Shown piece by piece: positions 1 to 7,960 of a stretch of 17,444 nt of DNA (positions are counted from its first letter, which is position 1; every line of letters starts with the position of its first letter). Source of the stretch: Clostridiales bacterium UBA4717 (GTDB lineage Bacteria; Bacillota; Clostridia; Oscillospirales; CAG-272); assembly GCA_002404395.1 (NCBI GenBank), contig DHJP01000070.1:1-17444 (forward strand). The letters are read 5' to 3'. Both the position numbers and the translations under genes were made by a program. The notes below the pieces were generated by a model. It saw nothing but the letters and a program-made list of their open reading frames with translations, did no database searches and had not been told where the DNA came from.

Positions 1-15
1 GCCGCCGTAGGCGGC
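1..15. repeat. GC-rich hairpin at left edge, possible terminator
   Basis: The first 15 bases form a perfect 6-bp inverted repeat, GCCGCC and GGCGGC around a GTA loop. It lies 28 nt beyond the stop codon of the minus-strand kinase gene. On the minus strand any U-tract would fall outside the window, so a terminator is likely but cannot be confirmed. On the plus strand it is followed by A-rich sequence, which argues against plus-strand termination. Confidence 0.4.
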
Positions 16-43
16 TCAAAAAAGCGAATACTGCTTAGGACAG

Positions 44-1126
44 TTATCTGCCCGCAAGCACGTCCGAAACGATCCGATTCATGGAGTCAAGCTTTGATTC
101 CATATCGGCTACCATCTTGAATTGGGATCTTGCACGGTCAAGATTATGCTTCGGACGATGGATCTTGAAATATGTATCGCCCATCAGATAGTCGGCGAGG
201 AAGCGAATGCCGCATTCATAGGTAAGTATGATCGCGGAGGTTGCCAACAGCTCGATCTCGCGTTCCCTAAACGAGTCGGCAAGTTCCGAGCAGAATCCGC
301 GCGTAAACGCTTCAAAAAGTTTCATGTCGATCCCGACCTTGGATAGATCGGTCTCATCTTCCGCCGCCGTGCCGGCTCCGCCGCGCAGGGCGTCTCCGAA
401 ATCGTAAAGCAGAGAACCCGGCATCACCGTGTCAAGGTCGATAACGCAAAGACCGCGGTTGGTGGTGTTGTCTATCATTACGTTGTTGAGTTTGGTATCG
501 TTGTGCGTTACGCGCAGCGGAATACTTCCGTCGGCGAGTCCGTCAACAATAAGCGGGCAGATGTTTTTGCGCTTGAACGCAAACTCTATCTCGTCGGACA
601 CTTCCGCAGCTCTGCCGCATTTGTCCTCTCGGACAGCGGCTTCAAGCGCTTCAAAACGCTTTGGGGTATTGTGAAAATCCCTTATGGTCTCGTGAAGCTC
701 GTTTGCCGGGAAATCCGAAAGCAGACGTTGGAATTTTCCGAACGCTTTTGCAGCGCTTTCATATTGCTCCGGGCTTTCGGGAATATCGACCGAGCGTGCG
801 TTTTCGATAAAACGGTACACTCTGAAGTAGTTGTCGTCGTCGGCTTTGTAGTAATTCTGACCGTCAACGGTTTTTACAAGAGTGAGTGTTTCGCGGTCGG
901 CGTTTCCGCCCTCCGCAATGATCTTTCGGCGCAGATGGTCACAGACCTTGGCAATGTTTTCCATTACCTCGGGAGGATTTTTGAATACATTGCTGTTTAT
1001 GCGCTGAAGTATGTATTTCGGGTCGCAGCCTGCGATATAGGTATCGTTGATGTGCCCGTTTCCGTATGGTTCGGAAGTAAAATCAAGGTCAAAGCGGCGA
1101 AGGATTTCGCCTATCGTATATTTCAT
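44..1126 (-). CDS. Phosphotransferase-family sugar kinase, N-acetylhexosamine 1-kinase-like
   Basis: Cytoplasmic kinase of 360 residues in the aminoglycoside-phosphotransferase/choline-kinase fold. It has the N-terminal motif GNGHINDTY (22-30), the catalytic loop HNDTKLNN (208-215, catalytic Asp210) and the metal-binding IDLDTVMPG (229-237). These signatures and the length match bifidobacterial N-acetylhexosamine 1-kinase (NahK), which makes GlcNAc-1-P or GalNAc-1-P from free sugar and ATP. The substrate is inferred from this resemblance and from the GH109-like neighbour upstream; another sugar or amino-sugar is possible. I chose the ATG at 1126 because GGAG lies 6 nt before it. An in-frame ATG at 1138 overlaps that ribosome binding site. 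The gene follows the GH109-like gene by 116 nt on the same strand. There is no signal peptide. It is not an antibiotic-resistance enzyme on present evidence. Confidence 0.75.
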   Translation of the reverse strand: MKYTIGEILRRFDLDFTSEPYGNGHINDTYIAGCDPKYILQRINSNVFKNPPEVMENIAKVCDHLRRKIIAEGGNADRETLTLVKTVDGQNYYKADDDNYFRVYRFIENARSVDIPESPEQYESAAKAFGKFQRLLSDFPANELHETIRDFHNTPKRFEALEAAVREDKCGRAAEVSDEIEFAFKRKNICPLIVDGLADGSIPLRVTHNDTKLNNVMIDNTTNRGLCVIDLDTVMPGSLLYDFGDALRGGAGTAAEDETDLSKVGIDMKLFEAFTRGFCSELADSFREREIELLATSAIILTYECGIRFLADYLMGDTYFKIHRPKHNLDRARSQFKMVADMESKLDSMNRIVSDVLAGR

Positions 1127-1242
1127 TGTTATCTCCATGCCGTATTATAAATCGGCTCAAAAAGTAATCGGCAATTACGGTGTCGGTTTTCGGATCTGTT
1201 CCGCCGCACCTGCCGTTTTCGGGAAATGCAGACTTTGCGCCG
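1127..1242 (-). promoter_or_regulatory. Gap before kinase gene with a dyad and weak promoter
   Basis: This 116-nt gap holds a minus-strand TATAAT at 1144-1149. The only -35-like hexamer, TTGCCG, sits 19 nt away, so the promoter is weak, and the predicted start would leave a leader of only about 11 nt. A dyad GTAAT-CGGCA-ATTAC at 1164-1178 overlaps the -35 region and could be an operator. No terminator hairpin with a U-tract is visible, so readthrough from the upstream gene is probable. Confidence 0.3.
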
Positions 1243-2469
1243 TCAGTCAAGAGCGTACTCGGGGTTCACGTTCTCGCTTCTTTCGATCCACTTTCCGTTG
1301 GTAAAGTCGGGCATAAATACGGGTGCGCTGCCGCGCGCGATGGATTCCTCCGAAAGCGGAGTAATTGCCATCCATGCCGCCATGTCATATACGTCGATCG
1401 GAGGATAGGTGTCGTTTTCGATAAAGTCGATGAATGCGCCGTATACGAGCCAGTCGATTCCGTCGTGACCGCCTACAACGCCGTCTTTTATATATTTTTT
1501 CCACACAGGGTGTTCATATTTTTCAAAATACTTGTCGGCATTGCCCCACTCGCTGTGCCAATCAAAGTGTTTGTCAAGATGTTCGGGGATATCGAGGAAT
1601 ATCGACTTGTTTGCCTCCTCAAACATTCCGCGTGTTCCGCGAATGGTGAATCCGCGGCAGTAAGGACGGGGAAGCGTGGTGTCAAGCTGGAGAGTTATGG
1701 TCTCACCGCCGGCGCACTTGATTACCGTAGTTATTATATCGCCCTGAGCAAAGGTGCGGTCAAGCAGATCCTTTTTCACTTCGTCGCTGCGGCGGATGTA
1801 GTCGTGCAGTCCTTTTTGGACTGAAGCGGTGGAGGTAAGCGAAACCATGCGGTTTCCGTTGTTTATATGTAAAAGCTTGGCAATGGGACCGAGCTCGTGT
1901 GTCGGGTAGTTTTCGCAGTTGCGGTTGAGATAGTTTCTCAGACGGTAGTGCTTGCGTTCTCTGCCGAGTGAAACCTCGTCTCTCAAGTCATGCATATAAC
2001 CGCCGGCGCAGTGAACGATGTCTCCGAACAGACCCTGACGCACCATATTTGTTACGAGCATTTCATATCTGCCGTAGCAGCAGTTTTCAAGCAGCATACA
2101 GGGTGTCCCGGTCTCCTCGTAGGTGTGTACGAGTCTCCAACAGTCATCAAGGCTGTATGCGCCGCCGACTTCAACACCGACCGGCTTGCCGGCTTTCATT
2201 GCCGCGACCGCAATGTCGATATGGCTTTCCCAATAGGTTGTGACAATGATCGCGTTTACGTTTTCGTCTGCGATAAGTTCCTTGTAGTCGGAGTAGACCG
2301 CCGGAGCGATGCCGCGGCTCTTGGTCACTAAGTCGCACGCGTTGTTCAGACGCTCGGGATAGAGGTCGCATACTGCGGTAACTTCCACATTTTTTCTCGG
2401 AAGAATAATGTCTTTGAGCACTCCCGTGCCTCTGCCGCCGAATCCGACCATTCCAATTTTCAATTTCAT
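1243..2469 (-). CDS. Gfo/Idh/MocA-family protein, GH109 alpha-N-acetylgalactosaminidase-like
   Basis: Protein of 408 residues with an N-terminal Rossmann fold (GFGGRG at 9-14, nucleotide binding) and the second-strand acidic region CDLYPER (34-40). Several segments look like GH109 enzymes: AGKPVGVE (93-100), LLENCCYGR (126-134), NMVRQGLFG (141-149), YMHDLR (158-163) and YPTHELG (188-194). GH109 enzymes cleave terminal alpha-GalNAc by an NAD-dependent redox mechanism, and the YPTH tyrosine and histidine line the active site in the characterised family member. Substrate specificity here is inferred. No signal peptide is present, so it would act in the cytoplasm, unlike many secreted family members. 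The ATG at 2469 is preferred, with AGGA 10 nt upstream; an in-frame TTG at 2478 sits too close to that site. It is transcribed divergently from the AraC gene and followed by the sugar kinase. An ordinary sugar dehydrogenase is the main alternative. Confidence 0.75.
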   Translation of the reverse strand: MKLKIGMVGFGGRGTGVLKDIILPRKNVEVTAVCDLYPERLNNACDLVTKSRGIAPAVYSDYKELIADENVNAIIVTTYWESHIDIAVAAMKAGKPVGVEVGGAYSLDDCWRLVHTYEETGTPCMLLENCCYGRYEMLVTNMVRQGLFGDIVHCAGGYMHDLRDEVSLGRERKHYRLRNYLNRNCENYPTHELGPIAKLLHINNGNRMVSLTSTASVQKGLHDYIRRSDEVKKDLLDRTFAQGDIITTVIKCAGGETITLQLDTTLPRPYCRGFTIRGTRGMFEEANKSIFLDIPEHLDKHFDWHSEWGNADKYFEKYEHPVWKKYIKDGVVGGHDGIDWLVYGAFIDFIENDTYPPIDVYDMAAWMAITPLSEESIARGSAPVFMPDFTNGKWIERSENVNPEYALD

Positions 2470-2486
2470 AATAAACAAATCCTTTC

Positions 2487-2515
2487 TTGACAGAATTTCT
2501 TTTTTATGATACCAT
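2487..2515 (+). promoter_or_regulatory. Probable promoter for the AraC-family gene
   Basis: On the plus strand a perfect -35 box TTGACA (2487-2492) is followed after 17 nt by TACCAT (2510-2515), a 4-of-6 match to the -10 consensus. The predicted start near 2522 gives a leader of about 68 nt. Its -10 region shares two bases with the opposing promoter of the GH109-like gene. Confidence 0.4.
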
Positions 2516-2542
2516 TATAATGTGTCCAAAAGCGTATATCAA
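2514..2542 (-). promoter_or_regulatory. Sigma-A-like promoter for the GH109-like gene
   Basis: On the minus strand TTGATA (2537-2542) and TATAAT (2514-2519) are separated by exactly 17 nt. The predicted start near 2507 gives a leader of about 38 nt carrying the AGGA site. A dyad ATATC-AATA-GATAT (2536-2549) covers the -35 box and is a candidate regulator site. Confidence 0.7.
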
Positions 2543-2589
2543 TAGATATTCGGCTACTTTTTCTTTGAATTCGGACAAAAGGAGAGGCC

Positions 2590-3423
2590 ATGTCGCGTTT
2601 TAAAGAATGTTTGGTTCCGCAGAGTGTACGTATACGTTCGTTTTATACCGCTTTCAAGGCGACGTTTCAGCCGGAATACAATTTCAGCGGAGAGTCGCAC
2701 GATTTTTGGGAAATGGTTTTGGTGCTTGAGGGCAAGGTCGGAGTTTGTGCCGGCAACGGCATATACACACTGATGCCCGGCGATATGATCCTTCATATAC
2801 CGATGGAATTTCATCGGATCTGGAATGAGAACCGCGGTGAGTCAAAAATTATAATAATTACGTTCGGTACAGACAGTATTCCGAAGCTGACAAACCGCAT
2901 ATTCAAATTGAATGAGGAGTTGGTTTGCGAAGCGGAAAATTTGCTCGGACAGATATACGAAAACTATGAAAATACCGAGTTTATCGTCATTCAACCGCGC
3001 AAAAACAAACTATTTGAGGCTGAGCTTTGCGCCAAGCGCTTTGAATTTTTCTTGCTTGAATGTATAAATACCCGTGCGGTAGACTCATTGGTGCTTGAAG
3101 AAGGCAAGAGCAAGAGCGCTCAGCTTTACGGAGAGATCGTGGAATTTTTATCCGACAATCTCAAGCGGAACATGAATGTTGACGAAATAGCGGCGGAATG
3201 TAACATGAGCCGAAGCAATTTAAAAAAGATTTTTGCAAAGTATTCGGGCATCGGCGTCATGAAGTATTTTAACATTATGAAAATGAAAAAAGCGGAGTCC
3301 TATCTTAAGCTCGGGTACAGCGTGGGAAGCGTTGCGGAAATGTTCGGTTATTCCGATCAGAATTATTTCAGCACCGTGTTCAAGCGAATAATGGGCTACC
3401 CTCCGACCGGCATAGAGCGTTAA
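2590..3423 (+). CDS. AraC/XylS-family transcriptional regulator with N-terminal cupin
   Basis: Regulator of 277 residues. The N-terminal half has a cupin-like sensor (about 37-80, with HDFWEMV, the glycine turn GDM and the downstream HRI). The C-terminal 100 residues carry the two helix-turn-helix units of the AraC family: VDEIAAECNMSRSNLKKIF (197-215) and VGSVAEMFGYSDQNYFSTVF (245-264), ending in the usual GYPP (269-272). Members of this type usually activate adjacent carbohydrate genes in response to a sugar or sugar phosphate bound by the cupin. Its divergence from the GH109-like and kinase genes makes those the likely targets. The ATG at 2590 follows AAAGGAGAG closely. The inducer cannot be read from sequence. 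No membrane segment is seen. Confidence 0.9.
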   Translation: MSRFKECLVPQSVRIRSFYTAFKATFQPEYNFSGESHDFWEMVLVLEGKVGVCAGNGIYTLMPGDMILHIPMEFHRIWNENRGESKIIIITFGTDSIPKLTNRIFKLNEELVCEAENLLGQIYENYENTEFIVIQPRKNKLFEAELCAKRFEFFLLECINTRAVDSLVLEEGKSKSAQLYGEIVEFLSDNLKRNMNVDEIAAECNMSRSNLKKIFAKYSGIGVMKYFNIMKMKKAESYLKLGYSVGSVAEMFGYSDQNYFSTVFKRIMGYPPTGIER

Positions 3424-3444
3424 ACTTATATACAGTATACAACG

Positions 3445-3475
3445 AAAAAGCGCGAAAGTCAATCGCGCTTTTTTT
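3445..3475. terminator. Bidirectional rho-independent terminator
   Basis: The stem GCGCGA (3450-3455) pairs with TCGCGC (3463-3468) around a 7-nt loop, AAGTCAA. A run of five A precedes it and seven T follow, so it can end transcripts on both strands. It lies between the convergent ends of the AraC gene and the GH13 gene. Confidence 0.9.
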
Positions 3476-3492
3476 ATTTAAATATGCAAAAA

Positions 3493-5409
3493 TTAAAGCG
3501 TAAAGTCGGTGAATATCGCCGCAGTGCGCGGCTTTATCGAAAAGGTCTTGGAAACGGTCGAGTCGATAAGATTCTGAGTGTTTTTTCCGAACTTAGCGAG
3601 AATATCCGAGTCCGACATATTTACGTACACGGTAACGCTTTGAGCGTCGTCGAAGCGCTCAAAAGCAAACACGCCGCCGCAGGCGTGTCTGACGCGGTAG
3701 AAGCCTTTTGCCAATACGGGCAGTTTAAGGCGCAGACTGCCGATCAGAGTAAAAAAGTCGAGCAGTTCTCGGTCCTCATTGCCCCATGGGTACGGCATAC
3801 GGTTGAACGGGTCGCGCGCGCCTTCAATTCCGATCTCGTCGCCGTAGTAGATGCAGGGAATACCCGGCATGAAAGAAAGAATGGTGTAAGCGAGCTGTAA
3901 CAGCTCCTTGCCCTTGATGCGCTCCGCTTCGGTCAGCTTGTATATTGACAGCTCCGCATTTGTTTTCCGACTCAGATCGGCGTCGCTTCCGAGCAAAGTG
4001 ATGATCCTTTCGGTATCATGCGTTCCGAGAAAGTTCATCATGACATCGCTTGCCTCTTTCGGATAGTGCGAATATAGTTCGGCGGTGATCTTGGCGAGCT
4101 GCTCGGCGTTTCGGTATTTCAGATAGCCGATCACGGCATTTCTGAGCGGATAATTCATTACCGAGTCAAGCTCGTATCCGCGGAAATAGTGACGGCGTCG
4201 GTCATAGGCGACTTTGTTGGACGCATCCTCCCATACCTCGCCGATTATAAGCGAATCCGGGTCCGCCGCTTTGGCGGCGCTGCGGATCTTTCGTAACATT
4301 GATTCATCAAGCTCATCGGCAACGTCAAGTCTCCAACCTCCCGTTCCGCGTTTGATATATTTTGATATTATTCCGTCCGATCCGCAGATGAACTCCTGAT
4401 AGTCGGGGTTTGAGCTATTTGCTTTCGGCAGGATCTCTACTCCCCACCAGCAATCGTACTTATCCGGATATTCAAAAAAACGGTACCAATCGTAGTATCT
4501 GCTTTCGCGGGAATTGTACGCGCCGACCGAGGCGTATCTGCCCTCGCGGTTAAAATAAATGCTGTCCGAACCCGTGTGATTGAATACGCCGTCGAGGATC
4601 ACCTTAATTCCCAAAGTTTCGGCTTGCGCTATAAGCTTATCAAGCGCCGTGCTCCCGCCGAACATATCATCGACCTTTTCGTAATCGCCGGTGTCGTATT
4701 TGTGGTTTGAATATGCTTCGAATATCGGGTTTAAATATATAATCCCGACGCCGAGAGATTTCAGATATCCGAGCTTTTCGGCAATGCCCCATAGCGTGCC
4801 GCCGAAGAACATATTGTTTTTGACAAAATCACCGGGTTTTTCGGGATATTCTGGTATGCCGTTATACCAATCGCCGTTAATCACCGCGTCGGATCTCGTT
4901 TCTGTCGGTACACTGCCCTTGAAGAATCTGTCGGGGAAGATCTGATACATGATTTTGCCCTTGAAGGTATCCGGCGTTCTGAATTCGGGCGAAAAAACGG
5001 TAAGTTGATATGAAGATACGCTGCCTTGACCGTTGATTATTTCGGGAAGCAGATCGGTCTCGTTCCGTGAAACAAAAAAGGTTTTACCTGCCGAATCAAA
5101 TTCATAATGAAAGTAGAAAAGTCCGTTGTCTGCGCCCTTGCAAAGCGCGGTAAAGTCCGGACGGTATTCAAATGCATCAAAGTCTCCTTCGCTTCCGGAA
5201 AACGGAAGTTCGAAAGACTTGCGCTCACAACTGTCGTCAAGCCATAAAACTATTCTGACAGTTTCGGCATTTGCACTTTTAGGAAGCAGGAGCGTAATTG
5301 TTACTTCATCGTTAAAAGCAAACGCCGAGAACAGCTCTGCGTGTGCCTGAAGGCGGCTCTTTTTTATAACGGTCGGTCTGTTTTTCGCAAAATCGGTTGC
5401 TTGAAGCAT
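3493..5409 (-). CDS. GH13 alpha-amylase family hydrolase, neopullulanase/cyclomaltodextrinase type
   Basis: Enzyme of 638 residues that should cleave alpha-1,4 (perhaps also alpha-1,6) bonds in maltodextrins or glycogen limit products. An all-beta N-terminal domain (about 1-145) precedes the TIM barrel. The GH13 regions are clear: DGVFNHTG (273-280), GWRLDVADE (358-366), GEVW (390-393) and FLGTHD (460-465), giving the catalytic triad Asp362 (nucleophile), Glu391 (acid/base) and Asp465. A C-terminal beta domain ends the protein. No signal peptide is seen, so it works inside the cell. It is the last gene of the glycogen operon, 74 nt after glgP, with a 9-bp hairpin in the gap. The ATG at 5409 has AGGA 10 nt upstream. 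Exact specificity (neopullulanase, cyclomaltodextrinase or maltogenic amylase) cannot be settled. It lacks the marks of a branching enzyme. Confidence 0.88.
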   Translation of the reverse strand: MLQATDFAKNRPTVIKKSRLQAHAELFSAFAFNDEVTITLLLPKSANAETVRIVLWLDDSCERKSFELPFSGSEGDFDAFEYRPDFTALCKGADNGLFYFHYEFDSAGKTFFVSRNETDLLPEIINGQGSVSSYQLTVFSPEFRTPDTFKGKIMYQIFPDRFFKGSVPTETRSDAVINGDWYNGIPEYPEKPGDFVKNNMFFGGTLWGIAEKLGYLKSLGVGIIYLNPIFEAYSNHKYDTGDYEKVDDMFGGSTALDKLIAQAETLGIKVILDGVFNHTGSDSIYFNREGRYASVGAYNSRESRYYDWYRFFEYPDKYDCWWGVEILPKANSSNPDYQEFICGSDGIISKYIKRGTGGWRLDVADELDESMLRKIRSAAKAADPDSLIIGEVWEDASNKVAYDRRRHYFRGYELDSVMNYPLRNAVIGYLKYRNAEQLAKITAELYSHYPKEASDVMMNFLGTHDTERIITLLGSDADLSRKTNAELSIYKLTEAERIKGKELLQLAYTILSFMPGIPCIYYGDEIGIEGARDPFNRMPYPWGNEDRELLDFFTLIGSLRLKLPVLAKGFYRVRHACGGVFAFERFDDAQSVTVYVNMSDSDILAKFGKNTQNLIDSTVSKTFSIKPRTAAIFTDFTL

Positions 5410-5452
5410 AATAATTTATTCCTGTAGATATTGTTTATATTAAAATCGCAAC

Positions 5453-5475
5453 GGGGAAGGCGTATTGCCTTCCCC
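5453..5475. repeat. Intercistronic 9-bp hairpin between glgP and the GH13 gene
   Basis: GGGGAAGGC and GCCTTCCCC are perfect inverted arms around a 5-nt loop, 8 nt after the glgP stop codon. On the minus strand the hairpin is followed by GTTGCGATTTTAAT rather than a clean U-tract. It may be a leaky terminator or an mRNA-end stabiliser that lowers expression of the last gene relative to glgP. Confidence 0.6.
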
Positions 5476-5483
5476 ATAATGCT

Positions 5484-7928
5484 TTATTTGCTTTTTTCGG
5501 CTTTGACTTTTACAGGGTCGATGTGCCAAATGCCGCTTGCATACTCTTTTATGCTGCGGTCGGACGAGAAGATTCCCGAGGAGGCAATGTTCATAAGCGA
5601 CATTCCGTTCCATTTATGGCGGTCGGCATAGTCCGAAATCAAACGGTCATGCGCGTGCTTGTAGGAATCGAAATCCGCAAGACACATATACGGGTCAGAG
5701 ATATGAGGCGCGTGTATCAGGTATTCGCGCATATCCGCAAAGCTTCTGCCGTCAAAGCCCGACGCCATGCGGTCGATCGCATCTCTGAGCACTCTGTTGG
5801 AGTTGTAGTAGTCGATCGAGTGGTATCCGCGCTTCCAAAGATCTTCAACCTCTTCGGTGTTAAGTCCGAAGATATAGATATTGTCGGGACCCACCGCCTC
5901 GCTGATTTCGACATTTGCTCCGTCGAGCGTACCGAGCGTCACCGCGCCGTTTATCATGAGCTTCATATTGCCCGTGCCGCTCGCTTCTTTTCCGGCAAGC
6001 GAGATCTGTTCGCTGATATCTGCGGCGGGAATAAGCAGCTCGGCAAGGCTGACATTGTAATCTTCAACGAATACGACGCGGATCTTTTCCCGAAGGATCG
6101 GATCCTTTTCGATATCGCGTCCGATAAAGTAGATCAAACGGATTATATTCTTCGCCATGTAGTATCCGGGAGCCGCTTTTGCACCGAAGATAAAGGTCTG
6201 CGGACGAATATCAAGGTTCGGATTTGCTTTAAGCTCGTTGTAGATACTGATTATCTTGATCGCATTGAGAAGCTGCCGCTTGTATTCGTGCATACGCTTG
6301 ACCTGCACATCGAATACCGAGTCGGGATCAAGCTTTACGCCGGTCTTTTCCTGAAGATAGATCGAAAATGCAACCTTGTTTTCGCGTTTGATCGCTTCAA
6401 GCTGTTCATACACGCTGTTATCATTATAGAACTTTTTGAAGTCGGCAAGTCTTTCGGGATTTTTACGGTAGGAGTCTCCGATACATTCGTCAAGCAGTCC
6501 GGCAAGTCTCGGATTGGAGTAGCAGAGCCAGCGCCTGTGAGCGATTCCGTTCGTGACATTTTTGAAAGACTCGGGTCTCCACTTGTAAAAATCGTGAAAT
6601 ACGGTGTTTTTGAGTATTTCCGTATGTAACTTTGATACGCCGTTGATCGTATGCGAGCCGACTATGCTGAGGTTTGCCATTCTGACCTGAGAGGAGGCGA
6701 TTATCGACATTCTCGATATACGGTCCCAATCACCGGTATACTGCTTCCACAAGTCTTCGCAGAAGCGGCGGTTGATCTCGCAGATTATCGAATGGATACG
6801 GGGAAGCTTGAGCTTCAGCAGATCCTCGGGCCAGACTTCGAGCGCTTCGGGCATTACCGTGTGGTTGGTGTAGCTGACCGTGCCGCGCACCACTCTCCAT
6901 GCGTCCTCCCACGAATACGAATAAGTATCTGTGAGGACACGCATCATTTCGGGGATCACGAGCGCAGGGTGGGTATCGTTTATATGAATGGCAACCTTGT
7001 CCGGAAGAGAGGAAAGATCGCCGTAGGTGGCAAGATGGTCTGCCAGGATATTCTGAAGTGAAGCCGACACAAGGAAATATTGCTGGCTGAGACGCAGAAA
7101 TTTGCCCTCAAGGTGATTATCCGAGGGATACAGCACCTTTGAGATGATATCTGCGTTGTTGCTGTCCTCCATTGCCTTTATGTACTGACCCTGAGAGAAC
7201 AGCCCCATGTTGAAGTTCTGAACCGGCTTTGCTCTGAACAATCTGAGTTTGTTGACTGCGTTTGAGTCTGCACCCGAGATCATCATATCGTAAGGCACGG
7301 CAAGCAGCTCCTCGCAGTCCTCGTAGACCACTTCAAGCTTGCCGTTTTTCCACGTCTCGTTTACATGACCGCCGATCCTGACGGTATAGCTTTTGTCCTG
7401 TCTCGGCACGAGCCACACATCTCCGCCGGGCAGCCACGCGTCCGGAAGCTCCACTTGCTCTCCCTCGATTATTCTCTGCTTGAAGAAGCCGTATTCGTAG
7501 CAAAGCGAAAAACCGGTTGCAAGATAATCAAGTGTGGTAAGCGAATCCATAAAGCAAGCGGCAAGCCTGCCGAGTCCGCCGTTTCCGAGTCCGGGATCCG
7601 GCTCGCATGAGTAGATCTTATCAATATCAAATCCGAGCTCGGACAATACTTCTCCGTAAGCTTCGCATTCACCGAGGTTGCGCAGATTATTTTTTAACTG
7701 TCGCCCTACGAGAAATTCCATGCAGAGATAGTAAAGGCGTTTCGGCTTGGCTTTTTTGTACTGCGTTTTGAAGTCTGCTGCTTTATTGGTCAGCTCGTCT
7801 TTGACGCAGAGCGAGACCGCCTTATATATCTGATCGTAGGTTGCTTCTTCTGGAGAGGTTCCGTAATAACGCGCCAGCTTGCTGATGATAGCTTCGCGTA
7901 TCTCGAATTTTGTTGCTTTTTTGTTCAC
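5484..7928 (-). CDS. glgP: Glycogen/maltodextrin phosphorylase
   Basis: GT35 phosphorylase of 814 residues, a full family length. It releases glucose-1-phosphate from the non-reducing ends of glycogen or maltodextrin, using pyridoxal phosphate. The cofactor lysine is Lys656 in GTGNMK (651-656), within the family signature EASGTGNMK. Other hallmarks are the glycine-rich GLGNGGLGRLA (113-123), the HINDTHPAL segment (315-323) and RMHEYKRQLL (545-554). It starts with GTG at 7928, with AAAGGA 8 nt upstream. The N-terminus shows no extended allosteric region of the eukaryotic kind. It sits in the glycogen operon 32 nt after glgA and before the GH13 hydrolase, so it should supply phosphorylated sugar from stored glycogen. 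Choice between glycogen and maltodextrin as main substrate rests on this context. Confidence 0.97.
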   Translation of the reverse strand: MNKKATKFEIREAIISKLARYYGTSPEEATYDQIYKAVSLCVKDELTNKAADFKTQYKKAKPKRLYYLCMEFLVGRQLKNNLRNLGECEAYGEVLSELGFDIDKIYSCEPDPGLGNGGLGRLAACFMDSLTTLDYLATGFSLCYEYGFFKQRIIEGEQVELPDAWLPGGDVWLVPRQDKSYTVRIGGHVNETWKNGKLEVVYEDCEELLAVPYDMMISGADSNAVNKLRLFRAKPVQNFNMGLFSQGQYIKAMEDSNNADIISKVLYPSDNHLEGKFLRLSQQYFLVSASLQNILADHLATYGDLSSLPDKVAIHINDTHPALVIPEMMRVLTDTYSYSWEDAWRVVRGTVSYTNHTVMPEALEVWPEDLLKLKLPRIHSIICEINRRFCEDLWKQYTGDWDRISRMSIIASSQVRMANLSIVGSHTINGVSKLHTEILKNTVFHDFYKWRPESFKNVTNGIAHRRWLCYSNPRLAGLLDECIGDSYRKNPERLADFKKFYNDNSVYEQLEAIKRENKVAFSIYLQEKTGVKLDPDSVFDVQVKRMHEYKRQLLNAIKIISIYNELKANPNLDIRPQTFIFGAKAAPGYYMAKNIIRLIYFIGRDIEKDPILREKIRVVFVEDYNVSLAELLIPAADISEQISLAGKEASGTGNMKLMINGAVTLGTLDGANVEISEAVGPDNIYIFGLNTEEVEDLWKRGYHSIDYYNSNRVLRDAIDRMASGFDGRSFADMREYLIHAPHISDPYMCLADFDSYKHAHDRLISDYADRHKWNGMSLMNIASSGIFSSDRSIKEYASGIWHIDPVKVKAEKSK

Positions 7929-7960
7929 TTTAAATATCCTTTTGCCAAAGCGTTAATAAA

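Noticed and set aside
44..1126. Kinase as an aminoglycoside-resistance gene
   Set aside because: The fold is shared, but the GNGHINDTY and IDLDTVMPG signatures and the neighbouring genes fit sugar 1-kinases, not antibiotic kinases.
503..1824. Long plus-strand open frames opposite the kinase and GH109-like genes
   Set aside because: They have no ribosome binding site or family signature and mirror conserved minus-strand genes.
5523..6629. A 368-codon open frame on the plus strand opposite glgP
   Set aside because: It lies wholly antisense to a well-conserved phosphorylase, shows no known motif, and such frames arise from codon bias of the real gene.
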